The notes under the pieces: model-generated
The model's input: the letters and a program-made list of their open reading frames with translations, nothing else
The model's database searches: none
What the model was told of the DNA's origin: nothing
Shown: positions 44,327 through 53,794 of the stretch, piece after piece
Layout: every line of letters begins with the position of its first letter
Numbering within the stretch: position 1 is the stretch's first letter
Source of the DNA: JBEKCB01 sp052139675
GTDB lineage: Bacteria > Planctomycetota > Brocadiia > CAIUPP01
Assembly: GCA_052139675.1 (NCBI GenBank)
Contig: JBKQWE010000064.1
Location: 1-64,000 of the forward strand
Reading direction: 5' to 3'
Length of the DNA stretch: 64,000 nucleotides
Position numbers and translations under genes: made by a program

Positions 44327-44986
44327 ATGAAATTCCATCTGTTTTCCGCGTGGGCGCTTGCGGCGGGCGTCGTTCTGGGCGCGATCGCGCTCGCCGACGA
44401 CGCCAAACCCGCGATGACCTTCGACGAACTGTGGGCAAATTACAGCCAGACGGCTTACCGCGAGTTGATCGGCAAGGTGGACAAGATGACGCGCGAGGAA
44501 CTCGAAGCGGCGACCACCCAGATCGCCGCGCGCATCCTGGCGCCTCACAAAGACATCCTGCACGCGGAGGCGGCCCGGCAGATCGCCGCTCTTCCCTCGT
44601 TCAACCTCGGCGACCTGTTGAACTGGGAGTCGGTGCTGAGCGCCGACCAGGACGTGGTGACGCCGCTCCAGAACAAGATGAACGCTGCGCCGGGCGCCGC
44701 GAAGATCCGCGGCTTCTGGAACCCCGTCTACACGATCCGCCTGGTCCATTCCAGCGCGTGCCAGTTGAACAACCTGGGCATGGGCCCGGTCGCCCTCGTA
44801 GCCGCCGTCGGCGCGCCCGTACGCGCCATCAGCCGCGACCCGGACAAGCCGGCCCTCGCGATGCTCCTCGGCGATGAAGTCTTCGTGGCGCACTTCGAGT
44901 ACATCAGCGAGGGCTACTACGAAGTGCGGCAGGTCGAATGGCTCAGGCCCAGAACCGTGAAGCCGCCGGAAGCGCAGCCCGAATAG
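44327..44986 (+). CDS. Exported protein of unknown function
   Basis: This 219-residue protein has a signal peptide (residues 1-22, ending AIALA) and a mixed body with MTFDELWANYSQTAYRELIG and FWNPVYTIRLVHSSACQLNN. I do not recognise a family. The ATG at 44327 follows GGGAGGAG. It stands alone behind a consensus promoter. Confidence 0.7.
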   Translation: MKFHLFSAWALAAGVVLGAIALADDAKPAMTFDELWANYSQTAYRELIGKVDKMTREELEAATTQIAARILAPHKDILHAEAARQIAALPSFNLGDLLNWESVLSADQDVVTPLQNKMNAAPGAAKIRGFWNPVYTIRLVHSSACQLNNLGMGPVALVAAVGAPVRAISRDPDKPALAMLLGDEVFVAHFEYISEGYYEVRQVEWLRPRTVKPPEAQPE

Positions 44987-45086
44987 CCTGCGGAGCGCAG
45001 AATGTCCGTGCTCTTCTCGCCATAATTCCCCGGTCGCCTCTCAGCACGCCGCGCCCGTCATTCGCCATCCGCCGGCCGGATTCCGC

Positions 45087-45114
45087 TTGACTGCCGCCGG
45101 GAAAGCGGTAGAAT
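45087..45114 (+). promoter_or_regulatory. Promoter for the DUF481 gene
   Basis: TTGACT (45087-45092) and TAGAAT (45109-45114) are 16 bp apart, with a leader of about 100 nt. Confidence 0.6.
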
Positions 45115-45224
45115 TTCCAAGGCCGGCTCGCAGGGCGTCAGAGCCGGCCATGGTCGGCGGGCACAATCGGCGGGGCGTCCTTCCCTGGACTGGCTTCGAC
45201 GGCGACATCTTTGGAGGGAACACG

Positions 45225-46247
45225 ATGCGGTCCATAATCATCGCGCTCGGCGTCCTGGCGGTCTGCGCCTCCGTCGCTACCGCCGACGTAGTGGTCCTCA
45301 AGAACGGCGACCGGGTGACGGGGATCATCGAGTCGCTCGCCGACGGCAAGCTCCACATCAAGACCGATGCGATGGCCGAAGTCACCATAGACATGGCCAA
45401 AGTGATGACCTTCTCCACCGATGAGCCGATCGTGCTGGTGTTCAAGGACGGCACCGTCGTTCATCAGAAAGTCGCCGCCGCGGGAGACGGCATGGTCGCG
45501 GTGCAGGCCGGCGGCCTCCTCGCGCCGCAGGACCTGGCGCTGGCCGACCTGGCCGCCGCGAACCCGCCGGAGGCCAAGGTCAAATGGACCGGGCACCTGA
45601 CCTTCGGCGCGACCAAGACCACCGGCAATTCCCGCTCGACCACCGCCAGCGGCGACGCCAGCCTGGAGCGGCGCACCGAGGACGACCGCATCACCGTGAA
45701 CGGCTATTACCTGTTTGCGCAATCCGAGGACCCCAGCACCAATATCGAGACCACCACCACGGACAAATGGTTCATCGAGGTCGCGTACGACTACTTCGTC
45801 TCCAAGAAGCTCTTCGTGCTCGCGGATGTCAACTACATGAAGAACCGCATCGCGAACCTCGACGGCCGCGCGATCGGCACGCTGGGCATGGGCTATCAGT
45901 GGGTCGAATCGAAACCGATGAACTTCAACACCAATCTCAGCTTCGGCGGCATGCACGAGTCGTATACCCATCCGGACCGGAACGACGACACCATCGTCGG
46001 GCAGATCGGCTGGCACTTCGACCGGGCGCTGACCGACACGCTGACCTTCCTGCACGATTTCCGCCTCAACCCCGACCTGGAGAAACCCAGGAACGAGGTT
46101 CTCGAGACGAGCGTGGAGCTGCGCGCGGCCCTGTATAAGGCGATCTTCGCCAGCTTCAAGGTGCTCATAGATTACGACTCGCAGCCCGCCGCCGGGCAGG
46201 AGCGCACGGACACCGCGTACATCCTCGGCGTGGGCATCAACTTCTGA
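45225..46247 (+). CDS. DUF481 outer-membrane beta-barrel protein
   Basis: This 340-residue protein has a signal peptide (residues 1-21), an SH3-like N-terminal part (VVVLKNGDRVTGIIESLADG, VVHQKVAAAGDGMV), and a C-terminal barrel with alternating strands ending GVGINF. WTGHLTFGATKTTGNSRSTT is typical of the DUF481/YdiY family (often salt-induced outer-membrane proteins). The ATG at 45225 follows GGAGGG. Confidence 0.88.
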   Translation: MRSIIIALGVLAVCASVATADVVVLKNGDRVTGIIESLADGKLHIKTDAMAEVTIDMAKVMTFSTDEPIVLVFKDGTVVHQKVAAAGDGMVAVQAGGLLAPQDLALADLAAANPPEAKVKWTGHLTFGATKTTGNSRSTTASGDASLERRTEDDRITVNGYYLFAQSEDPSTNIETTTTDKWFIEVAYDYFVSKKLFVLADVNYMKNRIANLDGRAIGTLGMGYQWVESKPMNFNTNLSFGGMHESYTHPDRNDDTIVGQIGWHFDRALTDTLTFLHDFRLNPDLEKPRNEVLETSVELRAALYKAIFASFKVLIDYDSQPAAGQERTDTAYILGVGINF

Positions 46248-46297
46248 GCCGCGCATCCGGCGGGAACCGGCCCTTTGCCGGCCGCGAGGAGGCAGCC

Positions 46298-48592
46298 ATG
46301 AACTTATCGGATTCCGCCGCGCCGCGCGCCCCGCATCGCTGGAAATTCTTCCGCGCCGGCGGCGTGGACCAGGTGACGCTCGATAAGAACTCGGACCTGG
46401 CCGCGCTCAAGGACCTCGACCAGAAACTCTGGGTGGCGCTGAGCTGCCCCACACACGATCTCGAGTTCGATTCGAAGACGCTCGACCTGCTGGACACCGA
46501 TCACGACGGCCACGTCCGCGCGCCGGAGATCATCGCCGCGGTCAACTGGATCGTCGAAGTCCTTGAGGACCCGGTCGAGATCCTCCAGGGCTCCGAGACG
46601 CTGCCCTTGTCCTCCATCCGCGCCGCTTCGCCCGAGGGAGCGCAACTGCTCGCCGCGGCCCAGCAGGTGCTCGCCAGCCTCGGCAAGCCCGACGCCACCG
46701 CGATCAGCCTCGCCGACACCACCGACACGGCCGCGATCTTCGCCAAGACGAAGTTCAACGGCGACGGCGTCATCCCGCCCGATTCGGTGGACGACGCCGC
46801 AGCCCGCGCCGTCATCGCCGACATCATCGCCTGCGTCGGCGGCGAGATGGACCGCAGCGGCGTGCCCGGCGTCACGCAGGCCCGGCTCGACCAGTTCTCC
46901 GCCGAGCTCCAGGCCTTCTCCGACTGGCGCAGGAAAGCCGAAGACGACCCCGCGACGATCCTGCCGCTGGGCGACGCGACCGCGGAGGCGTATGAGGCGG
47001 TCAAGTCGGTCCGGTCGAAGGTGGACGACTACTTCGCGCGCTGCCGGCTGGCCGCGTTCGACAGCCGCGCCGCCGCCGCGCTCAACCGCGCCGAGTCGGA
47101 GTATCAGGCGATCGCCGCCAGGGAGCTTTCGCCGTCGGGCGGCGAAATGAGCGGATTCCCGCTCTCGCGGATTGATCCGGACCGTCCGCTGCCGCTCCTC
47201 GCGGGCGTCAACCCGGCCTGGGCGTCCGCGCTCGTCAAGCTCTATCGCCATGTCGTCGTCCCGCTGATCGCGCCCGCCACCCCGCGCCTGACGCCCGACG
47301 ACTGGGCCAAGATCAACGAGAAGTTCGTCCCCTACGAGGCGTGGCTCGCCGCGCGCGCCGGCGCCCCGGTCGAGAAACTGGGCCTCGCGCGCGTCCGCGA
47401 AATTCTCGCCGGCGATTCCCGCGCCCTCCTGGCCGACGCCATCGCCAGGGACAAATCGCTCGAAGCCACCATGAACGAGATCGTCGTCGTAGACCGCCTG
47501 GTCCGTTACCACCGCGACCTGATCGTGCTCCTGCGCAACTTCGTCTCCTTCCGCGATTTCTACAGCGGCCGCCGCAAGGCCATCTTCCAGGTCGGCACGC
47601 TTTATCTCGACGGCCGCAGTTGCGACCTCTGCGTGCGCGTTGATGACCCCGCCAAGCACGCCGCGCTCGCCGGCCTGAGCGAGACCTACCTGGCCTATTG
47701 CGAGTGCACCCGCAAGGACGTCCCCGAGAAGCTCCAGATCGCGGCGGCCTTCACCGGCGGCGATTCCGACAACCTCATGGTCGGGCGCAACGGCATTTTC
47801 TACGACCGCCAGGGCCGGGACTGGGACGCGACGATTACGAAGATCATCGAGAAGCCGATCAGCATCTGGCAGGCAATCCTCTCGCCCTACAAACGGATCG
47901 GCCGGCTGATCGGCGATCAGATTCAGAAGGCCGCCGCGGCGCGAGAGCAGGCCGCCCAGCAGCAGGCCGCGGCCGCCGCCGCACAGCCTGGCGCGCCCGC
48001 AGCCGCTGCGCCGGCGAAGCCACCGGTTGACGTTGGCCGAATGGTGGGCATCCTCGCCGCCGTCGGCATAGCCTTGAGTGGCATCAGCACCCTCGTTATG
48101 GGGATCCTGATGGCATTCTTCAATCTTAAGTGGTGGGAGATGCCGCTGGCGATGCTGGGCATCCTGACGGTGATCTCCGGAGCGTCAATGATCCTCGCCG
48201 CGCTGCAGTTGCGCAAGCGCAACCTCGGGCCGATCCTCGACGCGAACGGCTGGGCCGTCAACGGCCGCGTCAAGATCAACATCCCGTTCGGCGCGGCGCT
48301 CACGAAGACCGCCCGCCTGCCGAAGGGCTCCATCCGCATGCTCAAGGACCCGTACGCCGCCGCGTCGAAGACGACGAAAATCGCCCTGTGGGTCATGATC
48401 CTGGCGCTAGTCGCCGCGGCCGTCACGAGCTATATCCTGTGGACAAACGGGACAATAAATCGCTGGTTCCACCGCCCCGAACCCCAGCACAAAGCCGCGC
48501 CCGCCGGCGCGCCGCCTGCGCCCACCGCTCCATCGCTCGCTCCCACGGAGCATCAAGCCGCACCGCGCCCGGTATCAACTGCCGGGGCTTGA
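46298..48592 (+). CDS. Large protein with an EF-hand-like motif and C-terminal membrane segments
   Basis: This 764-residue protein has an N-terminal calcium-loop-like motif DTDHDGHVRAPE near residue 67, a long helical body, and a hydrophobic region with about three membrane segments (residues about 590-720) after an Ala/Gln-rich linker. A Pro/Ala-rich tail ends it. The family is unknown to me. The ATG at 46298 follows GAGGAGGCAG, 50 bp after the DUF481 gene, so they may be cotranscribed. Confidence 0.75.
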   Translation: MNLSDSAAPRAPHRWKFFRAGGVDQVTLDKNSDLAALKDLDQKLWVALSCPTHDLEFDSKTLDLLDTDHDGHVRAPEIIAAVNWIVEVLEDPVEILQGSETLPLSSIRAASPEGAQLLAAAQQVLASLGKPDATAISLADTTDTAAIFAKTKFNGDGVIPPDSVDDAAARAVIADIIACVGGEMDRSGVPGVTQARLDQFSAELQAFSDWRRKAEDDPATILPLGDATAEAYEAVKSVRSKVDDYFARCRLAAFDSRAAAALNRAESEYQAIAARELSPSGGEMSGFPLSRIDPDRPLPLLAGVNPAWASALVKLYRHVVVPLIAPATPRLTPDDWAKINEKFVPYEAWLAARAGAPVEKLGLARVREILAGDSRALLADAIARDKSLEATMNEIVVVDRLVRYHRDLIVLLRNFVSFRDFYSGRRKAIFQVGTLYLDGRSCDLCVRVDDPAKHAALAGLSETYLAYCECTRKDVPEKLQIAAAFTGGDSDNLMVGRNGIFYDRQGRDWDATITKIIEKPISIWQAILSPYKRIGRLIGDQIQKAAAAREQAAQQQAAAAAAQPGAPAAAAPAKPPVDVGRMVGILAAVGIALSGISTLVMGILMAFFNLKWWEMPLAMLGILTVISGASMILAALQLRKRNLGPILDANGWAVNGRVKINIPFGAALTKTARLPKGSIRMLKDPYAAASKTTKIALWVMILALVAAAVTSYILWTNGTINRWFHRPEPQHKAAPAGAPPAPTAPSLAPTEHQAAPRPVSTAGA

Positions 48593-48664
48593 TGGCGTCG
48601 GGAGTGAGTCGGCGCCCTCTGCATTTCAGCAACGAACGCCGCAGGCAAGCGTGCTCGGCCTCGT

Positions 48665-48760
48665 TGTCTTCTTCGTCCTCGTCCTCGTCGTCGTCCTCGT
48701 CCTCGAACCGCCGTTTTGAACGACCGAGGACGAGAACGAGATCGAGGACGAGGACGAGGC
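48665..48760. repeat. GAGGAC inverted repeat
   Basis: CTTCGTCCTCGTCCTCGTCG (48670 on) is mirrored by GACCGAGGACGAGAACGAGA onward to 48760. It is a two-armed version of the tandem repeat at 4459-4498 and sits between convergent genes. Confidence 0.85.
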
Positions 48761-48780
48761 GTTGTCGCCGCTGGCGGGTA

Positions 48781-51246
48781 TTACCGCCGTGGCGCGCTCG
48801 GGCTGCTGGGCGGCTGCTCCACCCTGGCCGGACTGCTGGCGGCGCGAGTTTCGCCGACGTCACGCGCGGCGGCTTCGCGGTTCAACTCGGGGGCGGCCGC
48901 GCGGAATACGGGACTTTGCGCGGCGGGCTGCCAGCCGGAGGCGGTGTGCTGCTCCCATTGAGCCGGCTGCTGGGCCGGTTCGCGAGCGGCCGCCGGCGTT
49001 TCACGTTGGCCTTCGGCCGGCTCGCGCGCGGGAGACGGGGTTTCACGCTGGACCGCGCCCGGTTGACGCGCACGCGTGGGCGTTTCATGCGAGGGCTCGA
49101 CCGACTCCGGGTTCGCAGCCGGCTCCGGCGTCGGGGCGCGGCGGTAGACTTCGCCCGTGGCGCTGACGAAGACGTTGTTCAGCCGGCTGACCTGCGCCCG
49201 GCGGTTTGCTTCCGCGGTCGCGCGGGCGGGAATTTCCGGACGCAGCTTGGCGTTGGCGCTCCAATCGAGCTTACCCGCTTTCGCAGCCGGCTGATGCTCG
49301 GCCGAAGAGAGCTGAAAAGGCGTCGTGCGGGCGGAGTACGGGTTGAACGACGCCTGCAGATAGAGCCGCGCCTTTTCCTCCTCGCCGGCGCGCGTCGGGT
49401 GCTGCCGGATCGAGACGACTCTTCCGCCCCAATGATGGTAAAGGTCCACGTGATTGACGCCGATGCGGCTGTAGTTGAAGTGATGCCGCCATCCCCAATC
49501 GAAAGGTCCCCAATACGGCGCAAGGCATCCGCCGGCGAAGTCGTCCCCGCCGAACCCGAAGTCGAATCCCGTGTCGGCCCCGCACTCGAAGCCCGCGTCG
49601 AAACCGTACGTGCATGGCTGCGGATTCCACGCGAGGCCGACGCACGGCGGATAGCAATAGCCGGTGCCGTAGACCACCACGCCGTCGGCCGAGGCCAGGA
49701 CGCCGAGATAGCCGGGCGTGTAGCCGACGTACACGGCCTCCGGCGTGACGCCGTAGATGCGGCAGTAGGTGACGTAGTGCAGCGGGCAGGAGGGCGGAAT
49801 GTCGTAGATCGCCGGCGGCACCGTCGTCGCGACCGTCCACGGTCCGAAGGCGCTCGGGGCGGTGAACCAGACGCCATTCTGCACGCAATAATAGGACGAA
49901 TCGGGCGTGGACTCGATGACCGGGAGCGAAGCGTTCACCGCGTATTGCAGGGTCGGGACGCCTTGGACCGGCTGGAACTGCGGGGCGCCCTCGGCGGCGC
50001 CGTCATAGAGCAGGTTCAGCTCCGCCGGGCCGGGCGTGACGGCGGCGGTCTGCGGGATGGCGTCGGCGATGAGCGCCTCGTGCGCCTCGGGCGTGCCGGC
50101 CACGGAGGCGAGCACGTTCGCGCGCGGGTTGTCCGGCGGGATCTTGGCGAAGTCGGCCGGCAGAGCCCCCGCGGAGACGAACTGCCACGGTCCGCGGTCG
50201 AGCGAGGCCGACTTGAACCAGCGGCCGGAGATGAGCACGTAATAGTCGCCGGTCTGCTTGTCCAGGAAGATGGCGTCGTCGCTGTTCTGCGCCTGGAGTA
50301 ACGTGGTGTCCGCGATCTCGATGAACTGCGGGGTTCCGTCGGTCTGAGTCAGTTCAGCGGGCCGGAGCTGGGCGATGTTCACGATCGGGATGAACTGCGG
50401 CGGCCCGTCGGTCTGGATCAGTTCGGCCGGGACGGTGCTGACGAAGAGCGCCGGGGGCGCTGCGAGCGGCGCGGCGACCGCCTGCGGCGCGATCAGGTCC
50501 ACCTGGTCGCCGGCGGCCTGGCGCAACTGCGCGAGGAAGCCGGGCGGCGCGGCCAGCGGAGTCCATGGACCCGCGATCTCCGGCGCCTGGTACCAGAAGT
50601 TCAGGGCGGACAGGTAGAAGACGCCGCCGAATTTCACGATGAGCGCGCGCGTGTTGATGACACGCTGGGCGTCGTCAAAGGGGCGCAGCACCGGGTCGCC
50701 GTCCACCAGCACCAGCAGCGCCGGGTGCGTGCTGAAAAAGATGCGCGGAGGGTCGTTGTCCACGGCCAGCCCGCGCTGCTTCTTGACCGCTTCCGAGACG
50801 GCGAAGCTGGCTTCGAGCCGGTCGAGCGAAATCTCCTTCGCGTGGGTCGGCAACTGCTGGCTGAGGATCGCCAGGTATGAAACGTTCCTCTCGGGCGCGG
50901 TCGGGAAGGAGACCTTGACGACCTGGAAATCGTGGAGCGTCACCATGCGCGCCGCCTTGTCTACATCCGCCTGGGCGGTGGTCCTCACCATGCCGTAAAT
51001 CGGCTCGGCGCCTTCGGCCGGCTCGACCGCGATGGCCGCGCGGAAGGTGATGGTCGTGTCGTCCCACTTCTCGATCTGCGGCTGGTACATCGTCAGAGTT
51101 TCCGCGCCCTCCTGAAAGACGCGCGGCCAGCCGAGCGGCTGAGCGGCCGGCGCGGGAGATGGCGAGCCGGCCGCGTAACCCAAGCCGCCCGCGAGGAAAG
51201 CCGAAAGCAATACTGCCGCGCGCGCCAGCGTCTTGAAGTGGCTCAC
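48781..51246 (-). CDS. Large exported protein with Trp/Tyr/Gly-rich surface region
   Basis: This 821-residue protein has a signal peptide (residues 1-26) and an N-terminal part with repeated YxVLISGRWFKSASLDRGPW and NGVWFTAPSAFGPWTVATTV units. A Tyr/Gly/Cys-rich region (CRIYGVTPEAVYVGYTPGYL, ECGADTGFDFGFGG) and a Pro/Glu/Ala-rich repetitive tail follow. I recall similar proteins annotated loosely as carbohydrate-binding; that is not proven. Expected outside the cytoplasm. Confidence 0.7.
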   Translation of the reverse strand: MSHFKTLARAAVLLSAFLAGGLGYAAGSPSPAPAAQPLGWPRVFQEGAETLTMYQPQIEKWDDTTITFRAAIAVEPAEGAEPIYGMVRTTAQADVDKAARMVTLHDFQVVKVSFPTAPERNVSYLAILSQQLPTHAKEISLDRLEASFAVSEAVKKQRGLAVDNDPPRIFFSTHPALLVLVDGDPVLRPFDDAQRVINTRALIVKFGGVFYLSALNFWYQAPEIAGPWTPLAAPPGFLAQLRQAAGDQVDLIAPQAVAAPLAAPPALFVSTVPAELIQTDGPPQFIPIVNIAQLRPAELTQTDGTPQFIEIADTTLLQAQNSDDAIFLDKQTGDYYVLISGRWFKSASLDRGPWQFVSAGALPADFAKIPPDNPRANVLASVAGTPEAHEALIADAIPQTAAVTPGPAELNLLYDGAAEGAPQFQPVQGVPTLQYAVNASLPVIESTPDSSYYCVQNGVWFTAPSAFGPWTVATTVPPAIYDIPPSCPLHYVTYCRIYGVTPEAVYVGYTPGYLGVLASADGVVVYGTGYCYPPCVGLAWNPQPCTYGFDAGFECGADTGFDFGFGGDDFAGGCLAPYWGPFDWGWRHHFNYSRIGVNHVDLYHHWGGRVVSIRQHPTRAGEEEKARLYLQASFNPYSARTTPFQLSSAEHQPAAKAGKLDWSANAKLRPEIPARATAEANRRAQVSRLNNVFVSATGEVYRRAPTPEPAANPESVEPSHETPTRARQPGAVQRETPSPAREPAEGQRETPAAAREPAQQPAQWEQHTASGWQPAAQSPVFRAAAPELNREAAARDVGETRAASSPARVEQPPSSPSAPRR

Positions 51247-51413
51247 TTCGTGTCCTCCTTTTTTATGCCGCCCGTTTTGTACCCTTGCGCCCGAAAGTAT
51301 ACGCTTTTTGCGCTGACTTCAGAAACGAAAACGGCAAACCCGCCGCGCGTCAGGTAGTTGACGCGATCGGGCTGCCGTAACTAACGTCAGCAGTGTGATT
51401 TAGGAATTGAGAG

Positions 51414-51441
51414 TTGCCACGTGCGGCTGTTCTGGTAGAAT
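51414..51441 (+). promoter_or_regulatory. Promoter for the aldo/keto reductase gene
   Basis: TTGCCA (51414-51419) and TAGAAT (51436-51441) are 16 bp apart in the divergent gap 51247-51522. Confidence 0.55.
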
Positions 51442-51522
51442 GGTGGCCTGTCGGTCGCGCTCATCGTCGGCCGGGATCGTATCCGAACCATCTTCCACCC
51501 GGGGCACTCCAGGAGGCGCAGA

Positions 51523-52656
51523 ATGGCTACCGTCGCAAGCGCGAACTCCGAGCCGTTGATCCGCAATGACGAGACGATGAAGTACCGGCCGCTGGGGCGA
51601 ACCGGCCTCTCGGTCTCGGCGCTCTCGTTCGGCTGCATGCGCCTGGCGGACGATCCGCCGCTCAACGAGAAGCTGCTCTCTCGCGCGATCGAGCTGGGTA
51701 TCAACTACTTCGAGACCACGCGCTTTTATCTCGGCGGCACCTGCCAGCACCGCACCGCGCCGGGAGTCAAGGGCAAGACCGACCGCGTCATCGTCTCCGG
51801 CAAGAGCGGCCTCGGCCCCGACACCACCGCGCACTCGTTCCGCAAAGAGATCGATCTGCAGCTCGACATCCTTGGCCTTTCGCATTTCAAGTTCTACCAG
51901 GTCGGCTGGATCCAGTGGAAGAATTTTCCGTACCTGCTCAGGCGCGGCGGCGCGCTCGACGCGCTGCGCCGGGCGCAGGACGAAGGGTTGGTCCAGCACA
52001 TCGGGTTCACCGGGCACGATCAGCCGGAGAACGTGATCAAGATGGCGGAGACGGGGATCTTCGACAGCTTCACGGTGCCGTACAACATGATCAACCGCGC
52101 GTACGAGCCGGCGATCCGGCGCGCGGGCGAGCTCGGCGTCGGCGTCGTCGCGATGACGCCGGTCGCCGGCGGCGTGCTGAGTTGTCCGTCGTCGGCCCTG
52201 CGCGAGGCGATCGGCCTGGACCTGCCCACGCCCGCGATCGCGCTGCGGTTCGTCCTCTCGAACCCGAACGTCAGCACCGCCTGCTCCGGGATGAACACGA
52301 TACAGATGCTTGAGGAAAACGTCGCCTCCGTCGGCAAGTTCGAGCCGAAGGAGGAGAATTTTCAGCAGATGTGCGCCGGCCTCGACCGCCTGCGGGAGAA
52401 AGCCGGCGGACGCTTCTGCACGTTCTGCAACTACTGCGCCGGCTGCCCGGTGAAGCTCAACGTGGGCCAACTGATGGAGATCTGGCAGTACGACAAGGCG
52501 TTCCAACTCCATGACTGGGCGCGAGATGCGCTCAAGGCGCTCCCGGAAGAGGCGCGGCCCGACCGCTGCACGCTCTGCGGCGCCTGCGAGAGCAAATGCC
52601 CCAACTCGATCAACATCCGTGAGCGCATGAAGCAGTTGGTCCCCGCGGCGACCTGA
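51523..52656 (+). CDS. Aldo/keto reductase with ferredoxin-like Fe-S clusters
   Basis: This 377-residue protein joins an aldo/keto reductase barrel (GRTGLSVSALSFGCMRLADD, GINYFETTRFYLGG) to a C-terminal 4Fe-4S region: CTFCNYCAGCP near residue 305 and CTLCGACESKCP near 350. The usual catalytic Asp of FDTA..Y is Glu here (FETTRFY), the Lys is probably in VSGKSG, and the usual active-site His is not evident at FYQVGW. It may act on an unusual substrate or with electron transfer. GGAGG precedes the ATG. Confidence 0.88.
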   Translation: MATVASANSEPLIRNDETMKYRPLGRTGLSVSALSFGCMRLADDPPLNEKLLSRAIELGINYFETTRFYLGGTCQHRTAPGVKGKTDRVIVSGKSGLGPDTTAHSFRKEIDLQLDILGLSHFKFYQVGWIQWKNFPYLLRRGGALDALRRAQDEGLVQHIGFTGHDQPENVIKMAETGIFDSFTVPYNMINRAYEPAIRRAGELGVGVVAMTPVAGGVLSCPSSALREAIGLDLPTPAIALRFVLSNPNVSTACSGMNTIQMLEENVASVGKFEPKEENFQQMCAGLDRLREKAGGRFCTFCNYCAGCPVKLNVGQLMEIWQYDKAFQLHDWARDALKALPEEARPDRCTLCGACESKCPNSINIRERMKQLVPAAT

Positions 52657-52737
52657 CCGGTTTCGCTGCGCGCGGCTCGGCGGCTTGTGCGCAGCATATC
52701 CAACGGAGAAGCTCCCGTGGGCCGCAAGGAGACGATT

Positions 52738-53742
52738 GTGAGAAAGCAGGCAAGCGGACCCGAACAGGCTCCAGAGAGCGCGCTGCAGGAATTCATCCAG
52801 TTCTGGCATGCGACGTTCGAGGCCCTCAGCGAAGGCATTTTTCTCTGCAACAAGGAAGGGCGGATCCTGCTGTGCAACGCGGCGCTCCTGAAGCTGCTGG
52901 GGAAGCGTTCGGCGGAGGTCATCGGACGATCCTGCTGGGAAGTCGCCCACACGGCGTGCCGGCGCATAGACAACTGCCCGGCGGTCCGCATGCGGAAGAG
53001 CGGCCTCAAGGAACGGCTGCTCTGGCAGATGGGAGACCGCTGGCTGGAAACCGTGGTGGACGCGATGCGCGAAGACGGCCGGATCACCGGCTACGTCCAT
53101 TTCATATTCGACGTCACCGACCGGGAACAGACGCAGCAGCGGCTCAAGGACTCCGCCGCAAAACTGAAACAGATGATGGACGGCAGCATCCGGGCGATCG
53201 CCTCGACGCTGGAGATGCGCGATCCGTACACGGCCGGCCACCAGCGGCGCGTTGCGCAACTCGCCTGCGACATGGCCGCGGAAATGGGGATGCCGCCGGG
53301 CCGGATCGAGGGTCTGCGCATCGCCTGCTACGTCCACGACATCGGCAAGATCGCCGTGCCCGCCGAGATTCTCGCCAAGCCGACCGAGCTCAGCGAGCAC
53401 GAGTTCGGCATCATCAAGACGCACCCGCAGTTCGGAGCGGACGTCCTCAAGGAGATTGACTTCATCTGGCCGGTCGCCGAGGCGACGCTCCAGCATCACG
53501 AACGGCTGGACGGCTCCGGCTATCCGAACCGGTTGAAAGGGGAGAAAATCATCCTCGAAGCCCGCGTCCTGGCGGTCGCCGACGTCGTCGAGGCCATGTG
53601 TTCCCATCGCCCCTATCGTCCCGCGCTCAGCATCGCCCAGGCGTTGCAGGAAATCGCCGGCGGCAGGGGCACACGCTACGACGCACAAGCCGTGGATGCC
53701 TGTCTCAAGTTATTCCGCAGGAAGCACTTCCGATTCACGTGA
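52738..53742 (+). CDS. PAS-HD-GYP sensor protein
   Basis: This 334-residue protein has an N-terminal PAS domain (EGIFLCNKEGRILLCNAALL) and a C-terminal HD-GYP domain. The HD-GYP motifs are HDIGKI, IKTHPQFGADVL, HHERLDGSGYP and LAVADVVEAM. HD-GYP domains usually break down cyclic di-GMP. The PAS domain has a Cys set (CWEVAHTACRRIDNCP) that could bind metal or sense redox. The GTG at 52738 has AAGGAG at good spacing, unlike the GTG at 52687. It follows the reductase gene by 81 bp. Confidence 0.92.
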   Translation: MRKQASGPEQAPESALQEFIQFWHATFEALSEGIFLCNKEGRILLCNAALLKLLGKRSAEVIGRSCWEVAHTACRRIDNCPAVRMRKSGLKERLLWQMGDRWLETVVDAMREDGRITGYVHFIFDVTDREQTQQRLKDSAAKLKQMMDGSIRAIASTLEMRDPYTAGHQRRVAQLACDMAAEMGMPPGRIEGLRIACYVHDIGKIAVPAEILAKPTELSEHEFGIIKTHPQFGADVLKEIDFIWPVAEATLQHHERLDGSGYPNRLKGEKIILEARVLAVADVVEAMCSHRPYRPALSIAQALQEIAGGRGTRYDAQAVDACLKLFRRKHFRFT

Positions 53743-53794
53743 CGGACGGCTGCTCTTCCCGCCGACGCTCGCCGCCGCAACCGGCCGATGCCGC

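Noticed and set aside
48130..50301. A 723-codon plus-strand frame
   Set aside because: It spans the end of one gene, the GAGGAC repeat and the antisense of the large exported protein; composition is that of a shadow.
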